This document shows, in pieces, positions 9,675-19,348 of a DNA stretch of 64,000 nucleotides. Made by a program: the position numbers and the translations under genes. Source of the DNA: Rubripirellula tenax. Its GTDB lineage: Bacteria > Planctomycetota > Planctomycetia > Pirellulales > Pirellulaceae. A model generated the notes under the pieces. The model made no database searches. It was not told where the DNA came from and worked only from the letters and a program-made list of their open reading frames with translations. The DNA lies in NCBI RefSeq assembly GCF_007860125.1, contig NZ_SJPW01000007.1:621750-685749 (forward strand), given 5' to 3'. Numbering within the stretch: the stretch's first letter is position 1; each line of letters begins with the position of its first letter.

Positions 9675-10745
9675 ATGGCTCGGAAGTCACGAAAACAGAA
9701 TCGAAATTCGCGAACGACTGCTTCTGAGCGAACGCCAGACTCGGTGGTTGAGTCGCCGTCGCCCGTAACGAGCGATTCGTCCAGCGGCGAAATCGCCCCG
9801 CGGCCTAGCGCAATCACTGGCACGGTTGCCGATTCGGACGCGATCGAGCCCGTCGGTGACCGTCATGCCCTTGATGACCGTCATGCCGTCGACGATTCGG
9901 CTCAGCTGTTGACGCACGTTTCCAGCCAGATTGATCAACTGCATCAAATGTTCGCGGAGTTGTCCCATCGCGTTGTTGCGGGCCCCATTGTGAATACGAT
10001 CGCATCCAACGATGAAGTGGATCAGATTCGATTCGAAGTGGAAGAATTGGCCAGCCGACTGCGTTTGATGGAGGACGAGAACGACGAGCTTCGGCAACAA
10101 AACGACGACCTTGCTACTCAGCTTGCCAATTCCAACATCCGCAAAACCGTCTCCAACGCTCAATCGAGCACCAGCGACGCGCTGACGTGGGACGAACGCA
10201 AAGCGTTGATCATGCAGCAAATGGAGTCTGAAACGTTCGACGCCGATGTGTTCGTCGATGAACTTCAGTCAGAGCTCAGTGAAGCCGCAGAATCGATTTC
10301 CGAGACCGAAACGCCGACCGAATTCGTCTCTAAGCTGATCGATCTACTGAATAAACGCGAAGAAGACCTCGCCAATCGCAACGCCGAAATCGGCGAGCTG
10401 CGGCTATTGCTCGAGCAACCCTGCGAGGTCCGAGATGCCAGCGTTGTCGTTGGTGCTGCCGCGATTGCCCAGTTGGTTGACGCGGATGAACTGGTGCTTC
10501 AGGAACGCAATCGCCTGCAATTGTTGCAAGCCGAGTGGGAAGAAAAATTCCGTCGCAGCGAAATCGAAGCGTCCTTAGAACGCGCGAAGTTGTCACGCGA
10601 ACGGCAAGAGCTCTCCAACAAGACCGCCCAGCTGGAGGAACAAATCGAGCACCTCCGGCGAGAAACTCGTCAAACCGAGGAAACCGGTTCGGGCAATTCG
10701 CGACGCTGGTTGGTAAAGCTGGGTCTGAGCGACGACGAATCGTAA
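9675..10745 (+). CDS. Coiled-coil protein of unknown function
   Basis: Not recognised. 356 residues with no signal peptide or membrane segment. The N-terminus is basic and Ser/Thr/Asn-rich (MARKSRKQNRNSRTTASE). Residues about 75-150 and 245-335 are heptad-rich (for example EVEELASRLRLMEDENDEL and LEEQIEHLRRETRQ), predicting two coiled coils separated by an acidic linker. The protein ends in RRWLVKLGLSDDES. A structural or scaffold role is possible, but the sequence supports nothing specific. The downstream histidine-kinase gene is convergent, 17 nt away. Codon use looks like the neighbouring genes. Confidence 0.75.
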   Translation: MARKSRKQNRNSRTTASERTPDSVVESPSPVTSDSSSGEIAPRPSAITGTVADSDAIEPVGDRHALDDRHAVDDSAQLLTHVSSQIDQLHQMFAELSHRVVAGPIVNTIASNDEVDQIRFEVEELASRLRLMEDENDELRQQNDDLATQLANSNIRKTVSNAQSSTSDALTWDERKALIMQQMESETFDADVFVDELQSELSEAAESISETETPTEFVSKLIDLLNKREEDLANRNAEIGELRLLLEQPCEVRDASVVVGAAAIAQLVDADELVLQERNRLQLLQAEWEEKFRRSEIEASLERAKLSRERQELSNKTAQLEEQIEHLRRETRQTEETGSGNSRRWLVKLGLSDDES

Positions 10746-10762
10746 CGATCAACCGGTGGCGA

Positions 10763-13630
10763 TTACTCAGCTGTCAGATCTAAGAAATTGTTCAACGCCC
10801 TCAGCATTCTGTTGACTTCTTCGCTCAGCGATTCCAGGATCATCGGTGACGTCGCCAGTGAATCAGCGATGGAGAGTTCTTCCAACTGCGACGCAAGCTC
10901 TGAAACACGCTTGGCGTAAAACAGATTCGAAGATCCTTTGAGCGTATGCGCCGCTCGACGAATCAGCATCGCGTCGCCATCGGGAACTTCGTTGGCAAGC
11001 GTCTCCAAAATGGATTCGCATTCCGGAATAAAGACTTCTGCCAACCGACGCACACCTTGCAATCCACCGGGCACGCGAATGGCTGCGGCGCGTAAGTCAA
11101 TCGTTCCGTCAGTCGTCTCGGCAACGGAGTCCCATCGTGTCGTCGTTCGGCTGCCGCTTCCGCCGCTGGTTGTGGATCCCGTATTGAACTTGGATGCACC
11201 GGTCGAATAAGTGGTCGAATCTGACATTCCCGACAAGCAGGTTTCCTCCGGCGCGAATTGAGCAAGTGTTTCTTGCAAACGTCGTGGATGGATCGGCTTT
11301 GGCAAATGCGCGTCCATGCCAGCGTCCAAGCATGCCTTGGCGTCTTCTTTCATCGCCGCAGCGGTCAATGCGATAATGGGAATGTGCTTGCCGGAGGAGC
11401 CTTCAGCCGCTCGAATGTGCATGGTCGCTTCGATGCCGTCCATGACTGGCATGTGCATGTCCATCAGGATCAAATCGAATGGCTCGGCCTTCCATCGTGC
11501 GATCGTCTCGCGACCGTCGCTGGCGACAACCGCTTGATGACCGGCGGCTTTCAACAATCCGATCGCAACATGTTGATTGGCGAGCCCGTCCTCGGCCACC
11601 AAAACGCGAAGCGGCGCGCATTCGACGGGCGCCTCGGTGGCGACGACGGAATGGGGACTTTCCACGTTCATCACGTGCAGAACCGTATCCAGCAACTCAG
11701 ACTGAACCACCGGCTTGATCAAATAGCGAGAAATCCCCAATTCGCCGCAACGGTCAATGTCTTCTTGGCGATCAGCCGATGACAAAATGATCAACTTCGG
11801 GGCCGGGCCCTCGCCGAGTGATTGGATCTTTTCGGCCAACTGAAACCCATCCATTTCGGGCATCATGCAATCCAGGATGACCATCGAAAACGGTTTGCCT
11901 TGATCCCTGGCTTTTTGAAGTTGGTCGATTGCTGCGGCACCGCCATCGACCAAGGTTGGCGAGAGTTGCCACGACAAAAAGATCTCTTTCAAGATCCGAC
12001 GATTGGTTTCGTTGTCATCGACGACCAGGACGGGTAGGTCGACCAAGTTTTTCAGCCGGATCTGCGGGCTGACTTCACTCGACGGTCCCTTGGGCAACAG
12101 GGCTGTAAAAAAGAAGGACGTGCCTTTGCCAACTTCGGATTCCAATGCCAAATGGCCGCCCATCAATTCGACCAATTGCTTGGTGATGGCAAGTCCCAAC
12201 CCTGTGCCGCCAAAACGCCGGGTTGTCGAAGTATCGGCTTGAGTGAACGCTTCCAAAACCGCCGCCTGCTTATCAAGCGGGATGCCCACACCACTGTCGC
12301 TGACTTTGAAATGGACCGGGATCAATGCCGGCATCGTTTCGGAAGACAGATGTGGGGTCACGTCATCGCTGATCCCTTTACTGACTTCGACAACGATTTC
12401 GCCTTCGTCGGTAAACTTGATCGCGTTTCCAATCAAGTTGATCAGGATCTGTCGGATGCGACCGGGATCGCCGATCATCCGGTCGGGCACGTCCGACGCA
12501 ACGCGACATGCCAGTTCCAGTCCTTTTTCATTCGCACGAAGAGCCAGCGTGCGACCCGTTTTTTCGACCAGATCTCGAATCGAGAACGGGATCGATTCCA
12601 GTTCTAGTTTGCGGGCTTCGATTTTCGAAAAATCGAGAATGTCGTTCAGCAGCCGCAGCAGCGAGTCGGCCGAATCGCGAACCAGTTCGTTGTAGTCGAT
12701 TTGCTCTGATGTCAGTTGCGTTTGCGATAACAGTTCCGAGATGCCGATGATCGCGTTCATGGGCGTGCGAATCTCGTGGCTCATGTTTGCCAAGAAATCG
12801 CTCTTGGCACGGTTCGCTTGGTCAGCTGCTTTGAGCGCCTTTTCCAAGGCCTCTTGCGAAGCCTTCAAGTCGGTGATGTCTCGTGAAATCCCGAAGGTGC
12901 CCGTGATCTGATCTTGATCGTCGATCATCGGCATCTTCGTCGACATGCACCAAGTGTCTTCATGGCCCGGCCACGTTTCGCGTTCCACGCGATCGACCAG
13001 CGGAACACGCGTTTCCATGATCCTGACTTCGTCTTCTCGCGCTTGTTCTGCGTGTAGGCCCGTGAATATGTCCGCATCGGTAAGGCCGACCGCCGCCTGC
13101 GCACTCTCGATGCCAAGCTTTTGGGCCATCGCTTCGCTGATGCGAACGAAGCGACTTTCGCAGTCCTTGAAATAGATCGAATCGGGAATGTATTTCAAAA
13201 GTGTCGTCAGTAACGCTTTCTCCTTTCGCAACTCTTGTTCGGCGACGATACGATCGGTGACATCCCAGAACATCACTTGAATACCGATCGCTTGCCCATC
13301 TTGATCACAAATGGGCGTCTTGATCCGTTCGATCCAGGATCGATTGCCTTTGGTATTCGTCGTCAATTCGACGTTGTGCAGCGGTTTTCCGCTGGCCATG
13401 ACCGCCAGATCATCCGCCAAGTACTGGCGAGCGATGTCGGGCGGGAAAAGATCAGCGTCCGTTTTGCCTTCGATTTCTATCAGCGTCGTTTGGCGAAAAT
13501 CCAAATACGCCTTGTTGGCAAACAGCCGCCGGCCTTCGGAGTCCTTGATCAAAAGGCTAAGCGGCAACGTGTTGACCAGCGCTTGATAGGTCGAACGCGA
13601 TTGCAACAGTTCGGAGGCGTCCGAATCCAT
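10763..13630 (-). CDS. Hybrid sensor histidine kinase (PAS-PAS-HisKA-HATPase-REC-REC-HPt)
   Basis: A 955-residue cytoplasmic phosphorelay kinase. In order: a PAS domain (about 10-130, [20 protein letters not shown]), a second PAS/PAC (about 140-265), HisKA with phosphoacceptor His in [11 protein letters not shown] (about 283), and HATPase with [12 protein letters not shown] (about 475). REC1 follows with Asp in [12 protein letters not shown] (about 585), then REC2 with Asp in [13 protein letters not shown] (about 722), and a C-terminal HPt with [10 protein letters not shown] (about 895). All catalytic residues seen are intact. No transmembrane segment is visible, so it probably senses a cytoplasmic signal through PAS. 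It is the second gene after the REC-ATPase gene, 27 nt away, and the likely partner. Confidence 0.95.
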   Translation of the reverse strand: MDSDASELLQSRSTYQALVNTLPLSLLIKDSEGRRLFANKAYLDFRQTTLIEIEGKTDADLFPPDIARQYLADDLAVMASGKPLHNVELTTNTKGNRSWIERIKTPICDQDGQAIGIQVMFWDVTDRIVAEQELRKEKALLTTLLKYIPDSIYFKDCESRFVRISEAMAQKLGIESAQAAVGLTDADIFTGLHAEQAREDEVRIMETRVPLVDRVERETWPGHEDTWCMSTKMPMIDDQDQITGTFGISRDITDLKASQEALEKALKAADQANRAKSDFLANMSHEIRTPMNAIIGISELLSQTQLTSEQIDYNELVRDSADSLLRLLNDILDFSKIEARKLELESIPFSIRDLVEKTGRTLALRANEKGLELACRVASDVPDRMIGDPGRIRQILINLIGNAIKFTDEGEIVVEVSKGISDDVTPHLSSETMPALIPVHFKVSDSGVGIPLDKQAAVLEAFTQADTSTTRRFGGTGLGLAITKQLVELMGGHLALESEVGKGTSFFFTALLPKGPSSEVSPQIRLKNLVDLPVLVVDDNETNRRILKEIFLSWQLSPTLVDGGAAAIDQLQKARDQGKPFSMVILDCMMPEMDGFQLAEKIQSLGEGPAPKLIILSSADRQEDIDRCGELGISRYLIKPVVQSELLDTVLHVMNVESPHSVVATEAPVECAPLRVLVAEDGLANQHVAIGLLKAAGHQAVVASDGRETIARWKAEPFDLILMDMHMPVMDGIEATMHIRAAEGSSGKHIPIIALTAAAMKEDAKACLDAGMDAHLPKPIHPRRLQETLAQFAPEETCLSGMSDSTTYSTGASKFNTGSTTSGGSGSRTTTRWDSVAETTDGTIDLRAAAIRVPGGLQGVRRLAEVFIPECESILETLANEVPDGDAMLIRRAAHTLKGSSNLFYAKRVSELASQLEELSIADSLATSPMILESLSEEVNRMLRALNNFLDLTAE

Positions 13631-13657
13631 GGCAGTGACTCTAAAGAAGTAAGTGTT

Positions 13658-14554
13658 TTAGCTGCAACGTTTGATCATCGTGACTTCGTTGCCGGACTCA
13701 TTGAAGATCAATTCGTCCGTGAAACTTCTCATCAGAACTAGCCCACGGCCCGACTCGGTGTCCAGGACTTGCGCATCTTCGCGGCCTGGCAAATCCGACG
13801 TGTTGAAGCCGCGACCTTGGTCACGCACGACGACGCGAATTTCTGCCTTGGAAGCGGTGGCTTCCACGAAGACCAATCGATCTTTGTACGGGGCGGTGTT
13901 CTTTCGTGTTTCGATCAGGTCCGACGTTGCGTCATCGTAAATGATCGCACGGTGCGGCGGTGTGACGGACGGGCCGAGTTGCAAGTTGCCTCGGTACATG
14001 GCGTTGAGCATGGCATGCTCGACGGCCATTCCAAACCGAACCATGTCGCTGCCGGAAAGCAAATCCATCCCCGACGCAACTTGGATCAACAACGCAATGG
14101 TCGGAGCGATCAATGACGCATCGTTGGGCATCTTGAAATCGAAAGAGTTCTTCTGGAGCGTTGAAATCAACTTCGCAAAGCTGGCGTCGGTTCGGATCAC
14201 ACCCAGCACTTCAACGATCGTGTCGTTCAGAAGCGATTCGAGGTGATTTTTAGGGACGTAACCTGCGGCCCCTTTCTGCAGCGCTTTCGATGCCAACTCT
14301 TCGCTGCCTCTCGCCGTCACCAAAATCGAAGGAACGTGTTCGTAGTCCAGGCTCATCGCTTTAACGAGTTCTAGGCCATTCAGCTCAGGCATTTCCAGGT
14401 CGGTGATGACAACATCGAAAATGTGTTCGTCTAGAGCACTTAGCGCCAAACGGCCATTCGCCACATGGATGACGGCATGCGACGCCTGTTCCAACAACAT
14501 CCGCATTTCGACGGCTTGAGTAGGCGAGTCTTCGACCAGTAGTACGCGCGCCAT
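13658..14554 (-). CDS. Response regulator with RsbW-like ATPase output domain
   Basis: A 298-residue protein. Residues 1-120 are a receiver domain with VEDSPTQA (acidic pocket), phosphoacceptor Asp in VVITDLEMPELNG, Thr in ILVTARGS and Lys in GYVPKNH. After a helical linker, residues about 165-298 form a GHKL ATPase of the anti-sigma/SpoIIAB-RsbW type: N-box AVEHAMLNAMYRGNL, G1-like VRDQGRGFN and G2-like GRGLVLMRSFTDE. There is no HisKA, so it is more like a partner-switching kinase under receiver control than a sensor kinase. This is inference from domains. It is transcribed just before the hybrid kinase and is the probable phosphorelay target. Confidence 0.9.
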   Translation of the reverse strand: MARVLLVEDSPTQAVEMRMLLEQASHAVIHVANGRLALSALDEHIFDVVITDLEMPELNGLELVKAMSLDYEHVPSILVTARGSEELASKALQKGAAGYVPKNHLESLLNDTIVEVLGVIRTDASFAKLISTLQKNSFDFKMPNDASLIAPTIALLIQVASGMDLLSGSDMVRFGMAVEHAMLNAMYRGNLQLGPSVTPPHRAIIYDDATSDLIETRKNTAPYKDRLVFVEATASKAEIRVVVRDQGRGFNTSDLPGREDAQVLDTESGRGLVLMRSFTDELIFNESGNEVTMIKRCS

Positions 14555-14684
14555 TTTGAAACTCTTTCTTCTGGGTTGGATGAAGTACCTCCACTAAGTA
14601 CGCATGATACCACCCAGCGGCTAAACGCTGTGCTACCGCCGTCTAAATTTTCAGGACCGCGACATCGCTTCGAAAACCGCTATT

Positions 14685-15764
14685 TTAAAGCCCGGGCGTG
14701 AAATCGTCTTCGCCTGAAAGCGACAATGCAAACTGGCACAACAGTTCCGCAGCATGGTCGATGTCCAATGTCGAAACCACCTCGACGGCCGAGTGCATGT
14801 AGCGATTGGGGATCGCCACCAAGCCGGTCGCTACTCCGCCACCGTGGACCTGTAACGCGTTGGCGTCGTTGGAGGCCGCACGACCAATCGCTGCCAATTG
14901 AAAGGGGATCGAATGAGCCCCACACAGCTCGATCAGCCGATCCGCAACTTTGTGATTGATGTTAGGCCCACGAAAGATGACGGGACCGCTACCGACACGG
15001 ATGTCGCCCTGTTTTTGCTTGTCGATCGTGGGACAGTCCGACGCGTGGGTCACGTCGACCGCAATCGCAACCGTCGGATGGATGCTGCCCGCCGCCGTTT
15101 TGGCACCCCGCAAACCAATTTCTTCTTGCACGGTCGTGACCGTGTGTAAGTGACATCGTAGGGGTTGTTTCTTCGCTGCGATCGCAGCGCGACGCAGCGC
15201 TTCGACGACCGTCCACATGCCCGTCTTGTTGTCCATGCCGGGGCCGCTGATTCGATTGTGACGCAGGTCGCGAAACTTAAGTTCCAAGGTGACCGGATCA
15301 CCCACCGAAATAATCGTTTCGGCATCTGCTTTGTCGGTGGCGCCGATGTCCAACCACATGTCATCGATCTTGACGACTTGTTCCCGTTCCGACGAGTTCA
15401 GCAAATGAATCGGTTTGCGGCTGATCACCGCCGGCACGGGACCAGCATCCGTCCAGATCGTCATCGATTGGCCGATCAATTGCTGGGGGTCCCAGCCGCC
15501 AATGGTTTGCGCGTACACAAAACCGGAATCGTCAATGTACGAAATCAACATCCCGATCTGATCACAGTGACCTGCGTACATCAACCGCGGGCCAGTTGTG
15601 TCGCCGGCGCTGGCAATCAAGTTGCCGTGCAAGTCGATGCGAACTTCATCAGCAGAGTCGCCGATGTATTCGGCAATCAATTTTTGAATGCGTTCTTCGA
15701 ATCCGGAAGGGCTTGGCGTCGTGATGGCCTGTTCAAGAAAAGTTCGTGCGTTGGCTTCCATCAT
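14685..15764 (-). CDS. M42 family metallopeptidase (glutamyl aminopeptidase/endoglucanase-like)
   Basis: A 359-residue protein of the M42 family: dinuclear-metal aminopeptidases forming tetrahedral particles that trim peptides in the cytoplasm. Metal and catalytic landmarks are AGHCDQIGML (His ligand, about residue 64), RISGPGMDNKTGMW (bridging Asp), TVQEEIGLRGAKTA (catalytic Glu and Glu ligand), AVDVTHASDCP (Asp ligand) and the C-terminal RYMHSAVEV (His ligand). Two adjacent ATG codons (15764, 15761) are possible starts. Some family members were once named cellulases; the residues here support a peptidase. No signal peptide. It stands alone beside a long noncoding stretch. Confidence 0.93.
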   Translation of the reverse strand: MMEANARTFLEQAITTPSPSGFEERIQKLIAEYIGDSADEVRIDLHGNLIASAGDTTGPRLMYAGHCDQIGMLISYIDDSGFVYAQTIGGWDPQQLIGQSMTIWTDAGPVPAVISRKPIHLLNSSEREQVVKIDDMWLDIGATDKADAETIISVGDPVTLELKFRDLRHNRISGPGMDNKTGMWTVVEALRRAAIAAKKQPLRCHLHTVTTVQEEIGLRGAKTAAGSIHPTVAIAVDVTHASDCPTIDKQKQGDIRVGSGPVIFRGPNINHKVADRLIELCGAHSIPFQLAAIGRAASNDANALQVHGGGVATGLVAIPNRYMHSAVEVVSTLDIDHAAELLCQFALSLSGEDDFTPGL

Positions 15765-16322
15765 GCGTACTCGTAAACGTTGTTGGTGAGGAGTTGCTGT
15801 TTTGCTGAAACAGTCGAAAGTGGGGCAAAATCGTTCGACTGGGCGCTGTGAACCGATTCGCGTCGCAAAAAATGGCTCTCGGACGCCTCAGAGCGTCACG
15901 ACTGCGGAAAGTTTTTTTTGATCGACTGCGCCGTCTGGGGCAATCGTAAGCGAGTTCCAGGCGTCTGAATATCATGGAGATTACGGGCTTTCCGAGACAT
16001 CTCGCCCGGGCTTGGAGGTGGGTTTGGTTCGGTCAAGACCAAAGAAACCGCTCATACTGCTTGTTCTCAATCAAACGCACTAAAGAGTTAGCCCGGTTTT
16101 ACTCGACACTATGTCTCGGACAGGGATTGCTTTTGCAGTTCTGACGCGAAGGCCTTCTTTTGGGAGGTCGTCCATCAGAGCGGTAAGATGAATGCAGTGT
16201 CCACCCAGGGGGGATTCTGGGAAACGCATTCGGCGGTTTCACGATGATCATTCATCGCGTGGCCACCGGAGGATGGATCGGCGAACACAACCGAACATTC
16301 CGTAGAGACTTTGAACCGTTTT

Positions 16323-16344
16323 GCAATGTCGTTCGCGACATTGC
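16323..16344. repeat. Perfect 9-bp hairpin with TTCG loop
   Basis: gcaatgtcg (16323-16331), loop ttcg, cgacattgc (16336-16344). The stem is perfect and UUCG tetraloops are known for high RNA stability. No T-run follows on either strand, so it is not an ordinary terminator. Confidence 0.6.
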
Positions 16345-16683
16345 GCCGGCTTAGAAGTCTTGAGCGGAGGGTACGGCTTTGGGCGTGGAACTTCCACAGC
16401 ATCTGCCCCGCCAACGAAGCAAACGTTTCGTTTTGAACGAGTTTACTAAACAAAACCGCGAGGATCCCGCTAGGCGAGCGTCGCAAGATGCAAACCGGCT
16501 GGCCCGACCCAGCGTAGGACTTTCACACTGTGCCTTTGACAGAAGAAAGATCGACTGCCGAACTTCGGCGATCCGATCCGACCAAGTCAAGGTATTGGTT
16601 TGATGTGACCCACCACATCGAACCGTGGCAACTGATCAGGACCAGTTGTTCAGACGATCGCACCGCGAAGCAGGGCCTACAGG

Positions 16684-16708
16684 ACAATGGTTACCGACGC
16701 ACCATTGT
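16684..16708. promoter_or_regulatory. Inverted repeat upstream of the HTH-receiver gene (possible operator)
   Basis: acaatggt (16684-16691), 9-nt spacer, accattgt (16701-16708), ending 39 bp before the ATG at 16748. The arm and spacer sizes fit a dimeric regulator site, possibly autoregulation by the gene's own HTH domain. A hairpin in the leader RNA is the alternative. Confidence 0.4.
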
Positions 16709-16747
16709 TCGAGGGAATAATAAACGAGGCGTTATGGAGTACCTAGC

Positions 16748-17320
16748 ATGAAGGTCTTCACAACTGGACAGGTCGCTAAGATCTGTAAAGTAGCACCCCG
16801 GACCGTATCGAAATGGTTCGACTCGGGGCGTTTGAAAGGCTATCGAATTCCTGGATCACAGGATCGCCGCATTCCACGAGAATACTTGATCAAGTTTCTC
16901 AAGGAGCACGGTATGCCCCTTGGCGACTTGGAAGACGAAGCGATGGCAAAGTGCCTGATCGTCGCCCAAGACCAGGTGCTGATTGAGAACTTGAAGCGTG
17001 AACTTCCGCCCGAGAAAGCGTTCAAAGTGGCAGTCGCCGCGAGCGGTTTCGAGGCTGGAATTCAAGCGGAAAGCTTCAATCCGGATTGCATCATCGTTGA
17101 CTTTTCGATTGGCAAGATCGAAGCAGTTCAAATCTGCCAGAACTTGCGCAAGAACATCGATTTCACCGATATCATCCTGATTGCTCTGTTGCCCGATGAC
17201 GGACAACCGATGAGCTTTGACCGAAGCAGCATCAACGAGACGTTCAAGAAGCCGTTCGACGCCCACTTGTTGGCCGAACGCTTGCGAACACTCGTCGGTG
17301 CGAAAAAAGAATTGGTTTAG
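16748..17320 (+). CDS. HTH (excisionase/MerR-like) protein with receiver domain
   Basis: A 190-residue protein. Residues 1-57 are an excisionase/MerR-type winged helix (FTTGQVAKICKVAPRTVSKW, then DSGRLKGYRIPGSQDRRIPR), a DNA-binding fold also used in pilot or architectural roles. Residues about 68-185 look like a response-regulator receiver: CIIVDFSIG carries an Asp at the phosphoacceptor position and FKKPFD the conserved Lys. The first acidic pocket is weak (CLIVAQDQ), so phosphorylation may be lost. The order, DNA-binding first and receiver second, is the reverse of classical response regulators. It is a monocistron behind a long noncoding region and closed by a strong terminator. Confidence 0.85.
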   Translation: MKVFTTGQVAKICKVAPRTVSKWFDSGRLKGYRIPGSQDRRIPREYLIKFLKEHGMPLGDLEDEAMAKCLIVAQDQVLIENLKRELPPEKAFKVAVAASGFEAGIQAESFNPDCIIVDFSIGKIEAVQICQNLRKNIDFTDIILIALLPDDGQPMSFDRSSINETFKKPFDAHLLAERLRTLVGAKKELV

Positions 17321-17390
17321 GTTCGCCAAACCGGGTTGAAAGGATTCGACTCGAATAACGAGCAGAGACCTCTACAAGAGCCTCGTCGAT

Positions 17391-17430
17391 AGGCGTCTCA
17401 CATCCCCGCAGATGTGAGACGCCTTTTTTT
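17391..17430 (+). terminator. Strong intrinsic terminator
   Basis: A perfect 14-bp stem: aggcgtctcacatc (17391-17404), loop cccgca, gatgtgagacgcct (17411-17424), running into seven T's (17424-17430). It lies 70 bp after the HTH-receiver gene. Confidence 0.93.
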
Positions 17431-17628
17431 ATGCGCCAACGGTTGGCCTAGCCGATCATTGCCCCGCTCGCGATGGCTCGTTTCTTTGTCTCCCTTTGCC
17501 CGCGGGCGGCCCCACCTGATAGGATACAGATTGCCACTGATGGCTTTCGTTCGCTCTCATCGAACGACTCTAGTACGGATCACTCTTTTCCAGATCAAAG
17601 TTTTTCCAGATCACAAAGGTGCGCGGCA

Positions 17629-18723
17629 ATGTCGATCAACATTCTAGACCTACTCAAGGGCCAACTCGGTGGCGCGCTCATTGGGCAGTTGGGCAAACAA
17701 GTCGGACTCGATTCAAATCAAGCAAAGTCGGGGATGGACGCGATCCTTCCGTCGATCCTTGGCGGCTTGATGAAGAAAGCGTCGACGCCACAAGGCGCCG
17801 ATTCGCTAAACGATATGCTCGACCAGGACGACTACAGCGGTAGCCTGCTCGAAAAATTGCCGGGCATGTTGGGCGGCGGATCCGACTCGGGCGGGTCCAG
17901 CATGATGACGAATCTGGGGATGACCGTCCTGAGTTCGTTGTTCGGCGACAAGGTCGCGTCGATAGCGGGAATGCTGGCCAAAGTCACCGGCATCGGATCG
18001 GATAAATCGACGTCGATGATGGCGCTGCTGGCGCCCCTGGTGATGAGTTTCCTCGGTGCAAAGAAACGTGCCGATGGCTTGGACGCCGGTGGAATGGCCA
18101 GCCTGCTGATGTCGCAGAAAGATTCCGTCGCATCGAGCTTGCCGCCCGGCATGGCGGGCGCTCTCGGCTTGGGCGATTTGGGCATCACCGACAAGGCTCC
18201 CGCCGCACGACCCGCGCCGGCACCGGCTCAAAAAAGCGGTGGCAGTGGGCTGGCTTGGTTGTTGCCACTGTTGATCCTAGGCGGCTTGGCGGCTTGGTTC
18301 TTGATGTCGCGAGGTAAACCCGATCTTCCGGCGGTCAACGATATTGATCTGGGTGTCGACGTCGGCGACATCACGCCGGACGTGTCGCTGCCCGACGTCG
18401 GTGTCCCCGACCTGACCAGCAACTTGACCGGAATGTTTGACCAGTACAAAGCTACGCTAACGGACGTGACCGACGAAGCATCCGCGAAGTTAGCTGTTCC
18501 GAAGATGGAAGAGTACAACGGGAAACTCGGTGGTATGGCAGAGATGTTCAAGAAGCTTCCCGCAGCGGCGCAGTCGACCGTTGGCGGCAAGGCGGAAGAA
18601 CTGTTGGCACCGATCCAGGCAATTCTTGACAAGCTGTATGCGATCCCGGGCGTCCAAGCCATTTTGGAACCCGTCGTTACAAGCATGTTGGACAAGGTCA
18701 AAGCGTTTGTTCCATCGGCATAG
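17629..18723 (+). CDS. DUF937 (YidB-like) protein with C-terminal membrane anchor segment
   Basis: A 364-residue protein starting at ATG 17629 (AAGGTG upstream); the longer frame to 17473 lacks support. Residues 1-180 match the DUF937/YidB-like helical, Gly/Ser/Leu-rich family (ILDLLKGQLGGALIGQLGKQ, ILPSILGGLMKKAS, SLLEKLPGMLGGG). An Ala/Pro linker, one transmembrane segment (LAWLLPLLILGGLAAWFLM, about 206-225) and an acidic and then helical C-terminal region follow. The function of DUF937 proteins is not established. moaC begins 2 nt after the stop, so the two are co-transcribed and probably translationally coupled. No functional link to molybdopterin synthesis is evident. Confidence 0.8.
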   Translation: MSINILDLLKGQLGGALIGQLGKQVGLDSNQAKSGMDAILPSILGGLMKKASTPQGADSLNDMLDQDDYSGSLLEKLPGMLGGGSDSGGSSMMTNLGMTVLSSLFGDKVASIAGMLAKVTGIGSDKSTSMMALLAPLVMSFLGAKKRADGLDAGGMASLLMSQKDSVASSLPPGMAGALGLGDLGITDKAPAARPAPAPAQKSGGSGLAWLLPLLILGGLAAWFLMSRGKPDLPAVNDIDLGVDVGDITPDVSLPDVGVPDLTSNLTGMFDQYKATLTDVTDEASAKLAVPKMEEYNGKLGGMAEMFKKLPAAAQSTVGGKAEELLAPIQAILDKLYAIPGVQAILEPVVTSMLDKVKAFVPSA

Positions 18724-18725
18724 TC

Positions 18726-19205
18726 ATGAATCGCCCCACCCATTTCGATTCGGACGGGAACGCTCACATGGTGGACGTTTCCGGAAAATCGCCGACGGTG
18801 CGAGTCGCCGTCGCGTCGGGTGAAGTACGCATGCTCGTCGAGACCGCCGAAATGATTCGCGATGGCTCATCGAAAAAGGGCGACGCGATTGGCGTCGCCC
18901 GCCTGGCCGCGATCCAAGCAACCAAGTGGACACAAATGCTGATTCCGCTTTGTCATTCGATTCCGATCGAATCGGTTTCCGTCGAATTTGACTGGCTCGA
19001 ACCTCACCGTCTCTGCTGTACGGCGACGGTCCGGACCACGGGAAAGACCGGCGTCGAAATGGAAGCCATGACCGCTGTGTCAATCGGATGTTTGACCGTC
19101 TATGACATGGTTAAATCCGTCGACCGCGAGGTTTCGATCTGCGAAATCAGGCTGCTTGAGAAAAGCGGCGGAAAGTCCGGCCACTTCATTCGCGGTGATT
19201 CCTAA
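18726..19205 (+). CDS. moaC: Cyclic pyranopterin monophosphate synthase
   Basis: Converts the MoaA product (3',8-cyclo-7,8-dihydro-GTP) to cyclic pyranopterin monophosphate in molybdenum cofactor synthesis. 159 residues, normal for the family. Landmarks are HMVDVSGKSPTVRVAVA, KKGDAIGVARLAAIQATK, the active-site loop PLCHSIPIESV, GKTGVEMEAMTAVS and YDMVKSVDREVSI with the conserved Asp and Lys. The start at 18726 lies 2 nt after the DUF937 stop. Other moa genes are not in the window. Confidence 0.97.
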   Translation: MNRPTHFDSDGNAHMVDVSGKSPTVRVAVASGEVRMLVETAEMIRDGSSKKGDAIGVARLAAIQATKWTQMLIPLCHSIPIESVSVEFDWLEPHRLCCTATVRTTGKTGVEMEAMTAVSIGCLTVYDMVKSVDREVSICEIRLLEKSGGKSGHFIRGDS

Positions 19206-19348
19206 GTTTCAACGCACTCACCCCCCCCAGCCTGCTGCGGGATCAATCTTGCGTTGTCCATCGCGTTCTGCCTACTTTTAGGTCCCGGGGTCTAGCGGAC
19301 CCGCGTGTTGACCCCGAAGTTCCAACCTCCAATATCGATGATTACGCC

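Larger units (their letters stand above)
15765..16747. other. Long noncoding stretch with a UUCG hairpin
   Basis: About 980 bp with no convincing gene. Frames on both strands give Arg/Ser-rich products without domains. It contains a perfect 9-bp hairpin with a TTCG tetraloop at 16323-16344 and an 8-bp inverted repeat at 16684-16708, close to the start of the HTH-receiver gene. It could hold a long leader or a small RNA gene; neither can be shown from the sequence alone. Confidence 0.5.

Noticed and set aside
16175..16486. Possible gene in the long noncoding region
   Set aside because: No ribosome site, no recognisable fold, and composition typical of noncoding frames in GC-rich DNA.
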